Below are positions 47,897 to 56,356 of a DNA stretch of 64,000 nucleotides, in pieces. Numbering within the stretch: the stretch's first letter is position 1; every line of letters starts with the position of its first letter. The stretch is from CAWAQA01 sp963784065. GTDB lineage: Bacteria > Acidobacteriota > Vicinamibacteria > Vicinamibacterales > UBA2999. The position numbers and the translations under genes were made by a program. Location: contig CAWAQA010000004.1 in NCBI GenBank assembly GCA_963784065.1, positions 1 through 64,000 on the forward strand. Direction: 5' to 3'. The notes under the pieces are model-generated. The model was given only the letters and a program-made list of their open reading frames with translations. It did not search any database and was not told where the DNA came from.

Positions 47897-48018
47897 TCTA
47901 TTGAGGATCGCACAGAGCAGCCCTCGATCGTTTCGTTATGGCTTTCCGCCTCGATTGGTAGTGTCGCGCGACAATAATCGCCGCGCTGGTGCGGATGCGC
48001 TGAGAGAACGGTACCGGG

Positions 48019-48231
48019 CTACACGTCGGCGCGAGTCGCCTGTGCGCGCATAGGGAACCGCACCATGCCGCCGTCTTGCCCGGCGTAGTAGTGCGCGCCC
48101 CGACATACGAAGTAGCGCATCGCGATCGTGTAGCCGGTCCCGCTGGTGTGGATCGCGATCACGTCGTGCCACCGCCGGCAGTAGGGGCAGTGGAGCTGTG
48201 AGTCGGGTTGGAGGCGTGGTTCGTCGCGCAT
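48019..48231 (-). CDS. Small zinc-ribbon-like protein
   Basis: About 70 residues: MRDEPRLQPDSQLHCPYCRR, then WHDVIAIHTSGTGYTIAMRY and FVCRGAHYYAGQDGG. A CxxC plus one later Cys/His set suggests a single zinc site. It follows the DUF2971 gene by 109 bases on the same strand. Weak but plausible. Confidence 0.45.
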   Translation of the reverse strand: MRDEPRLQPDSQLHCPYCRRWHDVIAIHTSGTGYTIAMRYFVCRGAHYYAGQDGGMVRFPMRAQATRADV

Positions 48232-48340
48232 CGCGGGATGATCGCGGATCGGGGTGACAGCTCGAGTCCGAGCGGCCCCAACCGCACGGCGGTATGGCGA
48301 CCTGGCAGCGCAGGCCCCCGGAGGGTCCGCCTTGAGCCGT

Positions 48341-49195
48341 TCAGTAGATGGGATCGACATCAAGGCTGGACTGAACCACCGGAAACGACCTGCCGAAGCG
48401 CCCCGTGCTATCAGTGACGACCTGCGCGAACCACTTCGGCGCTGCTGGCGAAACGTATCTCCGTTCGACGAGTACACGTCGAGGTCTACGGGCACCCGAG
48501 AGCCGCCATTCGGGAACAGCATTCGGTTCAATGTGGTCCTGCCATCTTGATCGACCGCAAGGCCAAAGGCCGCAGCTCGGAACTCGAAACTCTTGCGCTT
48601 CAGGAAAACTGCATCCACCCAGAAATCAGGCTGAGCGTCGGCATCGGGGTCGATGTAGTCGGCGTAAGCGACTGTGCCGAACTCCACCGCCAGCGCAAGG
48701 GGGAGACCGTGGTCGTCCTTCTTGGTCATGTCTGCGGTTGGCTGAAGGCGCCGCGCTGGATCAGGGAAGTCTCGCAGATCCCCATCGGGAAAGCACTTGA
48801 GGAGCCGGTCTACGGACGATCTGATCGCGACACCTCGTCCATCTGGCGAATACAGCTTCCACATCGCCATAGACTCGTGATCCGCCATGTGCCAGCAGTT
48901 GATCGCAGTGGCGCGAACCCGCTCACGTTGCAACCTGCTCACAAACTCCTCGACCTCATCGAAGTTCCAGTCCCCCGGCATTTCCTTGAGTTGCTTCGTC
49001 CTAGCAGCGAGTTGCGCACGTGTGATCGATCCCTCGTAGGGAGCGCCAACGGTATCGGCGCGTGCAAACACAGGCTGCTGGTGCTCAACGTCAGAGAAAC
49101 TTCGCCAGATCGAGGTAACGCCAAAGAGTTGCGCTTCGGACCTCGGATGTGATCCGTTTGTCCGAAGTGCCAGGCAGGTATACGAACTTCGGCAT
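48341..49195 (-). CDS. DUF2971 protein (two frameshifts)
   Basis: About 285 residues when joined. Begins MPKFVYLPGTSDKRITSEVR then TLWRYLDLAKFL; the frame changes near 49095 into PVFARADTVGAPYEGSITRA. The family core is clear: INCWHMADHESMAMWKLYSP, GRGVAIRSSVDRLLKCFPDG, VAYADYIDPDAD, and FLKRKSFEFRAA. A second frame change near 48475 restores a short end, PKWFAQVVTD ... SLDVDPIY, stopping at 48341. DUF2971 proteins are often found in genomic islands and near defence genes; their activity is unknown. Confidence 0.7.
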
Positions 49196-49421
49196 GGCGG
49201 CGACATTACCTCGATGTGCTTCAGCTCGACAACTCTGCGCGGGCCGCTCCACTTCCTCCTTGAGCTGCGTCGCGTCTTTGCGCGTGTAGACCCGATCACG
49301 TCCTCGTCGGTTCGGTGTGGTGGGTGGGTGCTCGGCGACGTGCGCCGGGCGCTCACCTATCCGTGTGACACGGGGAACCACTTGCTGAGAATCGCCTACC
49401 GCGGCAGCGACTGGAGGCTGT

Positions 49422-50165
49422 TCAGCCAGCGCGAGTGGAAGTCTTCGACGTGTTCCAAGTCGAAGCTAACCGGGAAGGCCACGTCACGTGCTCGGCGACG
49501 TGTCCGCCGTTCCAAAACTCGACTCCTGCGTCTGCGGTCGCCCCACGGTCCACGAGTATCGGAAGTTCAACCGTTCGGCGAATCGGCTTCGTCCACCTAC
49601 AAGCGGCCACCTGAAGTAGCAGTGGCGTGAATCCCCAGGTCGTGACGTGGAACTCGAACCCCCGATACCGGCCGGTGCGGACCTGAAAGTAGTAGCTCTT
49701 GAACATTCCGTGGTTTCCCGGCGTTCTCCAAGCAGGCAGTCACATCTGCACTCCAAGCGGCATTACGAGCGTGTCACGAAACCTCGCTCGAACAGCGGGA
49801 CGATAGAACGGCGGACGGCGGACGCTGCGAAGCTGGTCGGCGATGACCGCCAGCTTGAACGCGAATGGTGCCAGCGATGAATCCCGCGTGGCAATAGGGA
49901 AACAGGCCGATGGTCGAGAATCGGAAGTAAGGTTGGCTTCACATCCTGTTCGAGTCTGCTCATCCAGCCCGAGTTGCACGATTCGCAGCCGACCCTCGCA
50001 GTCCAGTCCAACGACTTACTGCCCCAACTACTCAGCACGTTGTCGTTCGCATCCACTCGCCTGAACGAGAATCGCCGATTGCGACCAGCAGGCTCCCCAT
50101 CAGGCGCTCCACAGATGTTCGCCTGTTAGACGAGCAGCGCGTTGGCAGAAGGCACAGTAGGGCAT
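49422..50165 (-). CDS. HNH-like Cys-rich protein, several frameshifts
   Basis: Starts MPYCAFCQRAARLTGEHLWS, a CxxC plus EH motif as at the start of HNH-type nucleases. Joined across frame breaks it continues VDANDNVLSSWGSKSLDWTA, VGCESCNSGWMSRLEQDVKP, then FAFKLAVIADQLRSVRRPPF, and ends FHVTTWGFTPLLLQVAACRW ... TSKTSTRAG. CxxCNxGWMS followed by a helix is typical of a group of HNH-like proteins in islands. At least three frame changes or stops (near 50105, 49910 and 49730) mean it is either badly read or dead. Nuclease activity is inference. Confidence 0.5.
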
Positions 50166-50284
50166 CAGTTTGGATCGTAGCCGGTGTGGTCGAGGCCGTG
50201 GCGTCGGAACGTGTCGTGGGCGACACCGGTTCGCGTCAGCACGCGGTTCAACAGCGGTCGTCGGATCATGAGCGATCATCGCCG

Positions 50285-50524
50285 TCAAGGCCCGTAAGTC
50301 AGCGCGATCCAGAGCAGCGCGGCGGTGGCGACTGAAATGGCGAGCGCCACCCGCGCAGGTATCGTCACCCCGATCCCCGGCGAGAACATCAGACCACCCG
50401 AATACCCCCAGTAACCGAACAAGCTGACAGCTAAGAAAATGAGAAACGCGCCGAAGAATCGGCGGTGAGCCAGCGGCCGAATGTCCCGGCCACAATGGGC
50501 ACAGTTTACGGCGGCGTCTTTCAC
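50285..50524 (-). CDS. Small zinc-ribbon membrane protein
   Basis: A 79-residue protein. N-terminal CAHCGRDIRPLAHR zinc-ribbon half, then two membrane helices (FGAFLIFLAVSLFGYWGYSG and VALAISVATAALLWIALTYG). GTG start at 50524. A common plan for small accessory membrane proteins; role unknown. Confidence 0.5.
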   Translation of the reverse strand: MKDAAVNCAHCGRDIRPLAHRRFFGAFLIFLAVSLFGYWGYSGGLMFSPGIGVTIPARVALAISVATAALLWIALTYGP

Positions 50525-50736
50525 TTACTCCCGGCCGTAGGGACAGGTTTTCATAGAGTCTCCTGGTTGTGCGCGCGGTTTCTACACGACACACCATTTT
50601 CACAACCGTGAGTGACAGCGTAGGTCACGGAGCGCGTGGTCGCGGCCGTGGCGCCGGCCGTGTCGTGCGGCGACCAGCGGGAGATCGCGGCGACAGGGTC
50701 AGCATGAGGCTGCTTGCTACAATGCCAGCGAGGCAG

Positions 50737-50823
50737 GCCCGGCTGGCGAAACTGGCAGACGCACGAGACTTAAAATCTCGGGTCCGAAAGGACGTCCCGG
50801 TTCGATTCCGGGGCCGGGCACCA
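50737..50823 (+). tRNA. tRNA-Leu(UAA), intact
   Basis: An 87-base cloverleaf with encoded CCA. Acceptor GCCCGGC (50737-50743) pairs with GCCGGGC (50813-50819). The anticodon arm is CGAGA-CTTAAAA-TCTCG with anticodon TAA at 50771-50773, followed by a variable arm GGTCCGAAAGGAC and a T arm CCCGG-TTCGATT-CCGGG. It shares 22 identical bases of D-arm with the interrupted tRNA at 45183, but its acceptor stem differs, so it is a separate gene carried just inside the right end of the insertion. Confidence 0.95.
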
Positions 50824-50912
50824 ATCCTCCCGGAACGTGTGTGTGCTCGCGTCAGTCTACGTAATCTTACGGATTACGTTCGTTTTTCGGCCAGAATAAC
50901 CGAATTTATCGC

Positions 50913-50970
50913 ACTTAAGATCCCGGGACCGGAAACGGTCGTGCGGGTTCGATTCCCGCCCCCGGCACCA
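50913..50970 (+). tRNA. tRNA-Leu(UAA), 3' half (interrupted gene)
   Basis: ACTTAAGA then TCCCG (anticodon-stem 3' strand), a variable arm GACC-GGAAAC-GGTC, a T arm GCGGG-TTCGATT-CCCGC, acceptor CCCCGGC and ACCA. It pairs fully with the 5' half at 45176-45211. The encoded CCA runs straight into a strong hairpin (50968-50988, CCAGCGCGC-GTT-GCGCGCTGG) that may be the tRNA terminator. Confidence 0.85.
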
Positions 50971-51420
50971 GCGCGCGTTGCGCGCTGGTGCGCGGTCGCG
51001 GCACTCAGACTCTCGACCGTCGGCGCTCCGCGCCTCGGTCGTCGAGCACGATCCCGCCCCCCGGCACCAAGCGCGTATCGCGCGCTGGTGCGCGGTCGCG
51101 GCCTCAGACTCTCGACCGTCGGCGCTCCGCACCTCGATTTTCGGCACGCTCCCGCCCCCGGCACGAAGCGCGTATCGCGCGCTGGTGCGCGGTCACGGCA
51201 CTCAGGCGCTCGACCGTCGGCGCTCCGCGCCTCGGTCGTCGAGCACGCTCCCGCCCCCGGCACGAAGCGCGTATCGCGCGCTGGTGCGCGGTCGCGGCCT
51301 CAGACGCTCGACCGTCGGCGCTCCGCGCCTCGGCCGTCGAGCACGATCCCGCCCCGGCACGAAGCGCGTATCGCGCGCTGGTGCGCAGTCACGGCACTCA
51401 GGCGCTCGATCGTCGATCAC
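50971..51420. repeat. ~98-bp tandem repeat array seeded by the tRNA 3' end
   Basis: Four full units and one partial, anchored on CGCGCTGGTG at 50981, 51081, 51178, 51277 and 51374 (periods 100, 97, 99, 97). Each full unit ends in CCCGCCCCCGGCACCA or a close variant, the T-stem/acceptor end of the tRNA just upstream. Each carries a hairpin pairing CACCA with TGGTG around a GCGCG core. No coding sense; the open frame across it is a by-product of the period and composition. Confidence 0.85.
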
Positions 51421-51493
51421 GTGCTCACAATAGGCGTTCGCCTGGCAAGGGCAGCGCGCTCTCAGCGCCTCACACGGGTCGAACTCTGACCGG

Positions 51494-51980
51494 CTAGGGC
51501 CGTTTCCGGATGACGGTGTCGATAGCGTATTGCGCGCATTCGTCACCTTTGATCACCGCCGCCGCCGACGCCGATGGCGCCGGCAACCATTCCCTCGATG
51601 ACGATGGGCACGCCACCAGCGCGTGGGAAGTCGCCGATCCACTCGGGTGCGCCATTGCTTCCGGTCTTCACCCATTCCTCGAGCTCGCGCGTCGGGCGCC
51701 GCCAGTGGGCGGCTGTCTTGGCCTTGAGGATCGCGGTCTCGGAATTGGTCGCGGTCGCGTTCTGCATCAGGTGGAAGTCGATAAGGATCCCATCGATGCC
51801 GACAACGGCCGCCCCGACCAGGATCTTGTTCCGTTCGGCGTACGCGACGCAGGCCTCCACCAGCTTGCGAGCAGCGTCGCTGCTAATCTCGATGCGGTTC
51901 ACTGAGATGGACTGAGCACCGGCGCTGAGCGAGCCCGCGCTCACAGCAAGCGCCACGGCGACGACCACTATGGTGCGCAT
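51494..51980 (-). CDS. Exported heme/cofactor-binding GlcG-HbpS-like protein (one frameshift)
   Basis: About 161 residues when joined. Signal peptide (VVVAVALAVSAGSLSAGAQ), then the GlcG/HbpS (DUF336) fold: ISSDAARKLVEACVAYAERN, ILVGAAVVGIDGILIDFHLM, AILKAKTAAHW and GGVPIVIEGMVAGAIGVGGG. The frame changes near 51555; the other frame supplies the expected end GDECAQYAIDTVIRKRP, stopping at 51494. AGGAGGG lies five bases before the ATG. Family members bind heme or act as small chaperone-like proteins. Confidence 0.8.
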
Positions 51981-52483
51981 GAACCCTCCTCTTCAGAACT
52001 GAGCCTCACCTTGTCGCGGGCAGGGGCGACAAGTGTACTAGTCGCTGGGGGCGCGGTACGCGACCCTTCGCAGCGGCACACCGTTGAGGCGTTCCGCAGC
52101 CATACCGGGCGCGCATCCTGCGCTGTCGCGCTCTCCTGCCCGGAAGCGGAAAAGCTCCGACGCTCGCCTTTGGTGGCGTATGTCCGTGCCGGGAACACGG
52201 CGCTGGGCAACGCCCGCCGCGCTCGCATTTCAGGTGTCGCACCTACCGCCCCGCTGGGCTTCAGCAACGAGCGTATGGGTACACGGCTTGCCTCGGCCAG
52301 TCATGGACCGCTGAAACAGCCCTTGGAGGTGGTACGCCTAAGTTCTGCGTAATCACCAGGTTACGGTCAACTCTGTGATCAATCGATCCTCGTCGGCCGG
52401 GACGTCCTCACAGCATGTCGTGGTCTGTCCAAGGCTCCGACCATGATCGCCTCGGCGGCCCGAATCATGCGGGGAGCATCTGG
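51981..52483. other. Intergenic region, nothing recognised
   Basis: About 500 bases between the divergent heme-binding-type gene and the sensor kinase gene. The open frames across it have no protein-like pattern. It should hold the two promoters; I could not place them. A GGGGAGC ribosome-binding site lies at the right edge for the kinase ATG. Confidence 0.4.
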
Positions 52484-54433
52484 ATGTTGCGCATCGAATC
52501 GACCCCGATGGTGAGGCTCGCGCTCCTTGCAGCCGCCCTGATGGTGGCTGGTGCGCCAGCAAACGCCGCCCGGAGAATGCCGCAGGTTGAAGGCGGCACT
52601 GCGAGATCCGCCGGCAATCTCCACCCAACGCCCCAGCGCCAGATTCTGATCCTGGCGGCTGATGACTTCACGCGTCCGTGGATTCGACTCATCGTCGACG
52701 GATTTCAGGACGTCATGATGAAGGAATCGAATCCGCCGGTTCTGTATTTCGAGTCGATTGACGCATCGCGTTTCGACGACCCTGATGACGCAGAGGCGTT
52801 GCGCACGTGGTTGGGACACAGATACCGGAACCGGCACCTTGATCTGATCGTGCCCCTCGGCGAACCGGCGCTGCGGTTTCTCGCAGAGGAGCACGGTGAG
52901 CCCTGGCCCCACACCGCCGTGCTCTATGTCGAAGTCGGTGGGGTGAACGTCGACACCGCCCGCTACCTGCCCAACGCTGAAGGCCTCATTCTCGAGAATC
53001 ACTTCGAGGCGGCGCTTCGCGTGGTCAAGCAGATCCTGCCGGCGACCGAGCGCATCGCGCTCATTTACGGCACGTCGTCCCTCGAAACCGACCGCTGGAA
53101 CTCTTACGCGGACCTCGTCCGCGGCGTCAATCTTGGTCTCGAGCCAATGGTCCTGGCGGGCCTCTCGATGGAAGACATTCTTTCCCAGGTTGCGCACCTG
53201 CCCGAACGTACCGTGCTGTACATCCTCGCCCCCACGGTCGACGCACAGGGACAAGTCCTCCCGCAAGCCCTGGCCTGTGAACTGATCTCGGCCGCAGCGA
53301 ACCGACCGTCGTTTTCCCTGCCGCTGCACGATCTGGGCTGTGGAAGCGTCGGCGGGTTGCTTCTGGACTTCAGGACACTCGGCCGCCTGACCGGCGACGA
53401 AGTGCTCCGGAAGCTCGCACGCACCCCCACGCAGCACGTCACACCGCCGTTTGCGCGTTACACCACGCTGGCCTTCGACGCACGCCAGCTCGCGCGATGG
53501 CACATCGAGGAAAGAAGTCTTCCGGCCGGCAGCGCCGTCCTGCATCGCCAGCCCAGTCTCTGGCGCGAGCATCGGACGCTGATCACCGTCGCCGCGCTCG
53601 TGGCAGCGCTCCAGGCCGTCCTCATCGGGGGGCTGCTCATCGAGCATCACCGTCGCCGGGGCGCTGAAGTGACGTCCCGACAGCATTTCGCCACCATCGC
53701 TCACCTGGATCGCCGGGCGGCGATGGGCGAACTCACAGCGTCGCTGGCGCACGAGCTCAATCAACCGCTCAACGCCATTCTTCAGAACGCCGGCGCCGCC
53801 GAGATGCTGCTTGCTCGCATGGCCACCAATATGGATCTCGACGAAATCAAGGAGATCCTTGCCGACATCCGCAAAGACGATGTGCGCGCCGGGGAGATCA
53901 TCCACCGCATGCGCGGTCTACTGTACAAGCGGGAGCTGCACACGCAATCGCTCGACTTGAATGACGTCGCGCGCGACACCATCGCGCTGGTGTCTCCTGA
54001 CGCTGCGGCACGCCACGTGCGCGTCGAGACCGATCTCGACACAGCACTCGAACCGATAGCCGGCGACCGGATCCATCTCCAACAGGTCCTGCTGAATCTG
54101 ATGCTGAACGGCATGGAGGCGATGTCCACCACGCCGCGTGATCGCCGGGCGTTGTTGATCCGCACCTCCCAGCGCCGTGGGATGGTCGAAGTCGCTGTCC
54201 GTGACTCTGGCATAGGCCTGAGCGACGTCGGCGCCACGCAAAAACTATTCGAGCCGTTCTACACGACGAAGACCACCGGCATGGGCATGGGACTGTCGAT
54301 TGCGCGCAGCATCATCGAAGCGCATGCGGGGCGGATTGACGCCCAGAGTAATTCCGAGGGTGGCGCGACTTTCGCGTTCCGTCTGAAGGCGTCGAGAGTG
54401 GCACATGAAGGCATACCGCACACCAGCACCTGA
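52484..54433 (+). CDS. Sensor histidine kinase with ABC-type substrate-binding sensor domain
   Basis: About 649 residues. Signal/anchor near residues 9-28 (VRLALLAAALMVAGAPANAA), a periplasmic domain of about 320 residues like ABC substrate-binding (PF04392-type) proteins (PQRQILILAADDFTRPWIRL, DLIVPLGEPALRFLAEEHGE, RIALIYGTSSLETDRWNSYA), a membrane helix around 362-388 (LITVAALVAALQAVLIGGLL), then the kinase: phosphorylatable His near 423 in ASLAHELNQPLNAILQNAGA and ATPase boxes LLNLMLNGMEAM, VRDSGIGLS, TTKTTGMGMGLSIARSII. The His-box type (HELNQPL) matches DctB/FixL-like kinases. Overlaps its regulator by 29 bases. Confidence 0.9.
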   Translation: MLRIESTPMVRLALLAAALMVAGAPANAARRMPQVEGGTARSAGNLHPTPQRQILILAADDFTRPWIRLIVDGFQDVMMKESNPPVLYFESIDASRFDDPDDAEALRTWLGHRYRNRHLDLIVPLGEPALRFLAEEHGEPWPHTAVLYVEVGGVNVDTARYLPNAEGLILENHFEAALRVVKQILPATERIALIYGTSSLETDRWNSYADLVRGVNLGLEPMVLAGLSMEDILSQVAHLPERTVLYILAPTVDAQGQVLPQALACELISAAANRPSFSLPLHDLGCGSVGGLLLDFRTLGRLTGDEVLRKLARTPTQHVTPPFARYTTLAFDARQLARWHIEERSLPAGSAVLHRQPSLWREHRTLITVAALVAALQAVLIGGLLIEHHRRRGAEVTSRQHFATIAHLDRRAAMGELTASLAHELNQPLNAILQNAGAAEMLLARMATNMDLDEIKEILADIRKDDVRAGEIIHRMRGLLYKRELHTQSLDLNDVARDTIALVSPDAAARHVRVETDLDTALEPIAGDRIHLQQVLLNLMLNGMEAMSTTPRDRRALLIRTSQRRGMVEVAVRDSGIGLSDVGATQKLFEPFYTTKTTGMGMGLSIARSIIEAHAGRIDAQSNSEGGATFAFRLKASRVAHEGIPHTST

Positions 54434-55052
54434 GACGCCACTCGTCCACATCGTCGAGGACGACGAGTCGAGCGCGCTGGCGACCGCGCGGGTGCTGCGC
54501 GCGGCTGGCCTTGCAGTACGGCTTTACCCGTCTGCGTCACGTTTCATGGAGCAGTCACCAACGGGGCCTGGGTGCATCATCCTCGACCTGAACCTGCCCG
54601 GACCGAGCGGCCTGGAGCTGCAGGAGCGGCTCGCGAGGATGGAGGGTGCGCTGCCTATCGTATTCCTGACCGGGCATGGGGACATTCCGAAGACTGCGCA
54701 CGCCATGAAAGAGGGCGCCATCGATTTCCTCACCAAACCCGTGCAGGCGGCGGTGCTGCTGGAGGCCGTGACCCGCGCGCTGGCACAGAACGTCGCAACT
54801 CGTGTCATGCTCGAACGCCGGCGCCAGGCACGCGCACGATACGATCGATTGACACCCCGAGAGCGTGAAGTCCTGTCCCATGTCATCAGCGGACGGTTGA
54901 ACAAACAGATTGGGTTCGATCTCGGAACGAGCGAACACACCATCAAAGTCCACCGGCACAACCTGATGGAGAAGCTCGAGACGCCGTCGGTGCCGGACCT
55001 CGTGCGGCTCGCTGAGGCGCTGGGCATCGCCCCCACGAATGGCGTGAGGTGA
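54405..55052 (+). CDS. FixJ/NarL-type response regulator
   Basis: A 215-residue regulator. Receiver with phosphoacceptor Asp about residue 60 (CIILDLNLPGPSGLELQERL), FLTGHGDIPKTAHAMKEGAI and the Lys in DFLTKPVQAAVLLEAV. LuxR-type DNA-binding end (RLTPREREVLSHVISGRLNK, GTSEHTIKVHRHNLMEKL). GHGDIP and the receiver style match the FixJ group. It is the cognate partner of the overlapping kinase gene; the target genes are unknown. Intact. Confidence 0.93.
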   Translation: MKAYRTPAPETPLVHIVEDDESSALATARVLRAAGLAVRLYPSASRFMEQSPTGPGCIILDLNLPGPSGLELQERLARMEGALPIVFLTGHGDIPKTAHAMKEGAIDFLTKPVQAAVLLEAVTRALAQNVATRVMLERRRQARARYDRLTPREREVLSHVISGRLNKQIGFDLGTSEHTIKVHRHNLMEKLETPSVPDLVRLAEALGIAPTNGVR

Positions 55053-55105
55053 CACTAAAGCATTAGTTTCGTCATCCCGCGATTGCTTTAGGCTTGGCGC
55101 GAAGC

Positions 55106-55471
55106 ATGGCGATGCCGTTACCCCTCGTCGTCGTCGTCGAAGACGATCCCGGCTCGCGCACCTCACTGGGTCGAGTGCTGCGGCTCGGTGGGTTCGAGAT
55201 CGCGATGTACGCATCGGCCGAGGAGTTTCTGAGTTCCCGCCCGGAGCCGATCCCCTTCTGCTTGATCCTGGACATCCGCCTGGGTGGCCAGAGCGGCCTC
55301 GACCTGCAACGCCTGCTCAACGCTGAGGGCTCCCGGGTCCCTTTCATCGTCACGACGGCGTTCGATGACGATCGTGTGCGGGACGAAGCGGAAGCTCTCG
55401 GCTGTCTGGCCTATCTTCGCAAGCCCTGTGAGGGTCAGGCCATCCTGGCGCTGCTTCGATCGCTGCGTTGA
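55106..55471 (+). CDS. Stand-alone receiver-domain protein
   Basis: About 121 residues, a single receiver domain: VVVVEDDPGSRTSLGRVLRL, phosphoacceptor Asp in CLILDIRLGGQSGLDLQRLL, TTAFDDDRVRDEAEALGCLA and the Lys in YLRKPCEGQAILALLRSL. No output domain. It follows the FixJ-type regulator by 53 bases and is probably in the same operon, perhaps a phosphate sink or second branch. The start is either ATG at 55106 or 55112. Confidence 0.85.
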   Translation: MAMPLPLVVVVEDDPGSRTSLGRVLRLGGFEIAMYASAEEFLSSRPEPIPFCLILDIRLGGQSGLDLQRLLNAEGSRVPFIVTTAFDDDRVRDEAEALGCLAYLRKPCEGQAILALLRSLR

Positions 55472-55588
55472 CCGCGCGCCCGCGTCCTGGAGGCACCGGC
55501 CCCTCTAAACCAAAGTCGAATAGAAAGCGGCGTGCGTCGCGGGTAGAGTCGAACACACGATGCAGTTCGCATCTCGGCTGGAGGTCTC

Positions 55589-56338
55589 ATGAAAATTCGC
55601 AGAGGTGCGTTGTGCACGTGGGTGCTGGTCGCGGCCGTGTTCTCGGTCGCGTCGCAGGCGCAGGGGCAGACGGTCCCCGAATCGCGCTGGGTGCTGGATT
55701 TCGGCGCTGGGATTGACATCAGCGTCAACGGCAACGTCAACTCGGGAGCCATTGGCCGCCTGCAGGGCCAGGCCGCGGCGATCCTGCCGAACCCTTACGG
55801 CGAGATATACGGAACAGGTCTGCACTTCAAGTTCGGCGGAGGCTACGTCCTGAGCCCAACGTCCGAGTTGCGCGGGATCTTCACGTATCAGTCGGCCGAT
55901 GCCAATCTGGTCCGCCTGGGTGATGTGGGGCCGTCGAGCCTGTACGGGCAATACTCGGACTACAAGTCGCTGGGGCTCGACTTCGGCTACCGGCGGTACG
56001 TGCCGCTCACGAACAGCCGAATTCGCCCGTATGGGGAAGCGACCATCGGGATCGCGTTTATCGATGAGATCAATGTCCTGCTGTCGGCGCCGCAGGCAAA
56101 CCTCGTAATCGACGAGACCGATTTCTACGATTCAACGGCAGCGTTCACGTGGGGGCTCAATGTCGGTGCGCTGTTCCCAGTTGCGGAGAACGTCGACCTG
56201 AGCGCCCAGGTGGGCCTGAGGCGCGTGGGCGGCCTCACCGAAGTGGATGAATTGGTCGGCACCGGACTCGAGGAGATCAACAACGACAGCGCCCGCCTGA
56301 CGATTCCGGTCGTCGTCGGCGTGCGATTCCGATTCTGA
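55589..56338 (+). CDS. Outer-membrane beta-barrel protein
   Basis: A 249-residue protein with GGAGG ahead of the ATG. Signal peptide (WVLVAAVFSVASQAQGQ), then alternating strands typical of an eight-stranded OmpW/OprF-like barrel (WVLDFGAGIDISVNGNV, YKSLGLDFGYRRYVPLTNSR, RPYGEATIGIAFIDEINVLL), ending VVVGVRFRF with the C-terminal Phe recognised by the Bam complex. Function unknown. Its stop is about 20 bases from a tRNA-Leu 3' fragment. Intact. Confidence 0.8.
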   Translation: MKIRRGALCTWVLVAAVFSVASQAQGQTVPESRWVLDFGAGIDISVNGNVNSGAIGRLQGQAAAILPNPYGEIYGTGLHFKFGGGYVLSPTSELRGIFTYQSADANLVRLGDVGPSSLYGQYSDYKSLGLDFGYRRYVPLTNSRIRPYGEATIGIAFIDEINVLLSAPQANLVIDETDFYDSTAAFTWGLNVGALFPVAENVDLSAQVGLRRVGGLTEVDELVGTGLEEINNDSARLTIPVVVGVRFRF

Positions 56339-56356
56339 ACAGGCGGTCGGGGCGGG

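Larger units (their letters stand above)
45212..50912. mobile_element. ~5.7-kb insertion that splits tRNA-Leu(UAA)
   Basis: Everything between the two halves of the tRNA. The shared junction sequence is ACTTA (45207-45211 and 50913-50917), 5,706 bases apart. Inside are short, poorly recognisable genes: phage-like proteins on the plus strand (45.2-47.5 kb) and zinc-ribbon, DUF2971 and HNH-like proteins on the minus strand (47.5-50.5 kb). An intact tRNA-Leu(UAA) lies near its right end. G+C content is visibly lower than in the flanks, especially at 49.0-50.6 kb. I recognise no integrase, replication or capsid gene, so its type (phage remnant, satellite, other island) stays open. Confidence 0.75.

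Noticed and set aside
45176..50970. A natural split (trans-spliced) tRNA as in some archaea
   Set aside because: Both halves are on the same strand and lack the complementary leader sequences that join split tRNAs; an insertion explains the layout more simply.
50971..51420. Possible CRISPR array
   Set aside because: The units are ~98 bases and similar along their whole length; there are no unique spacers and no cas genes.
50569..51489. A 306-codon open frame running through tRNA-Leu and the tandem array
   Set aside because: It translates a tRNA, a tRNA fragment and a repeat with a ~98-base period; apparent protein repeats come from the DNA repeat.
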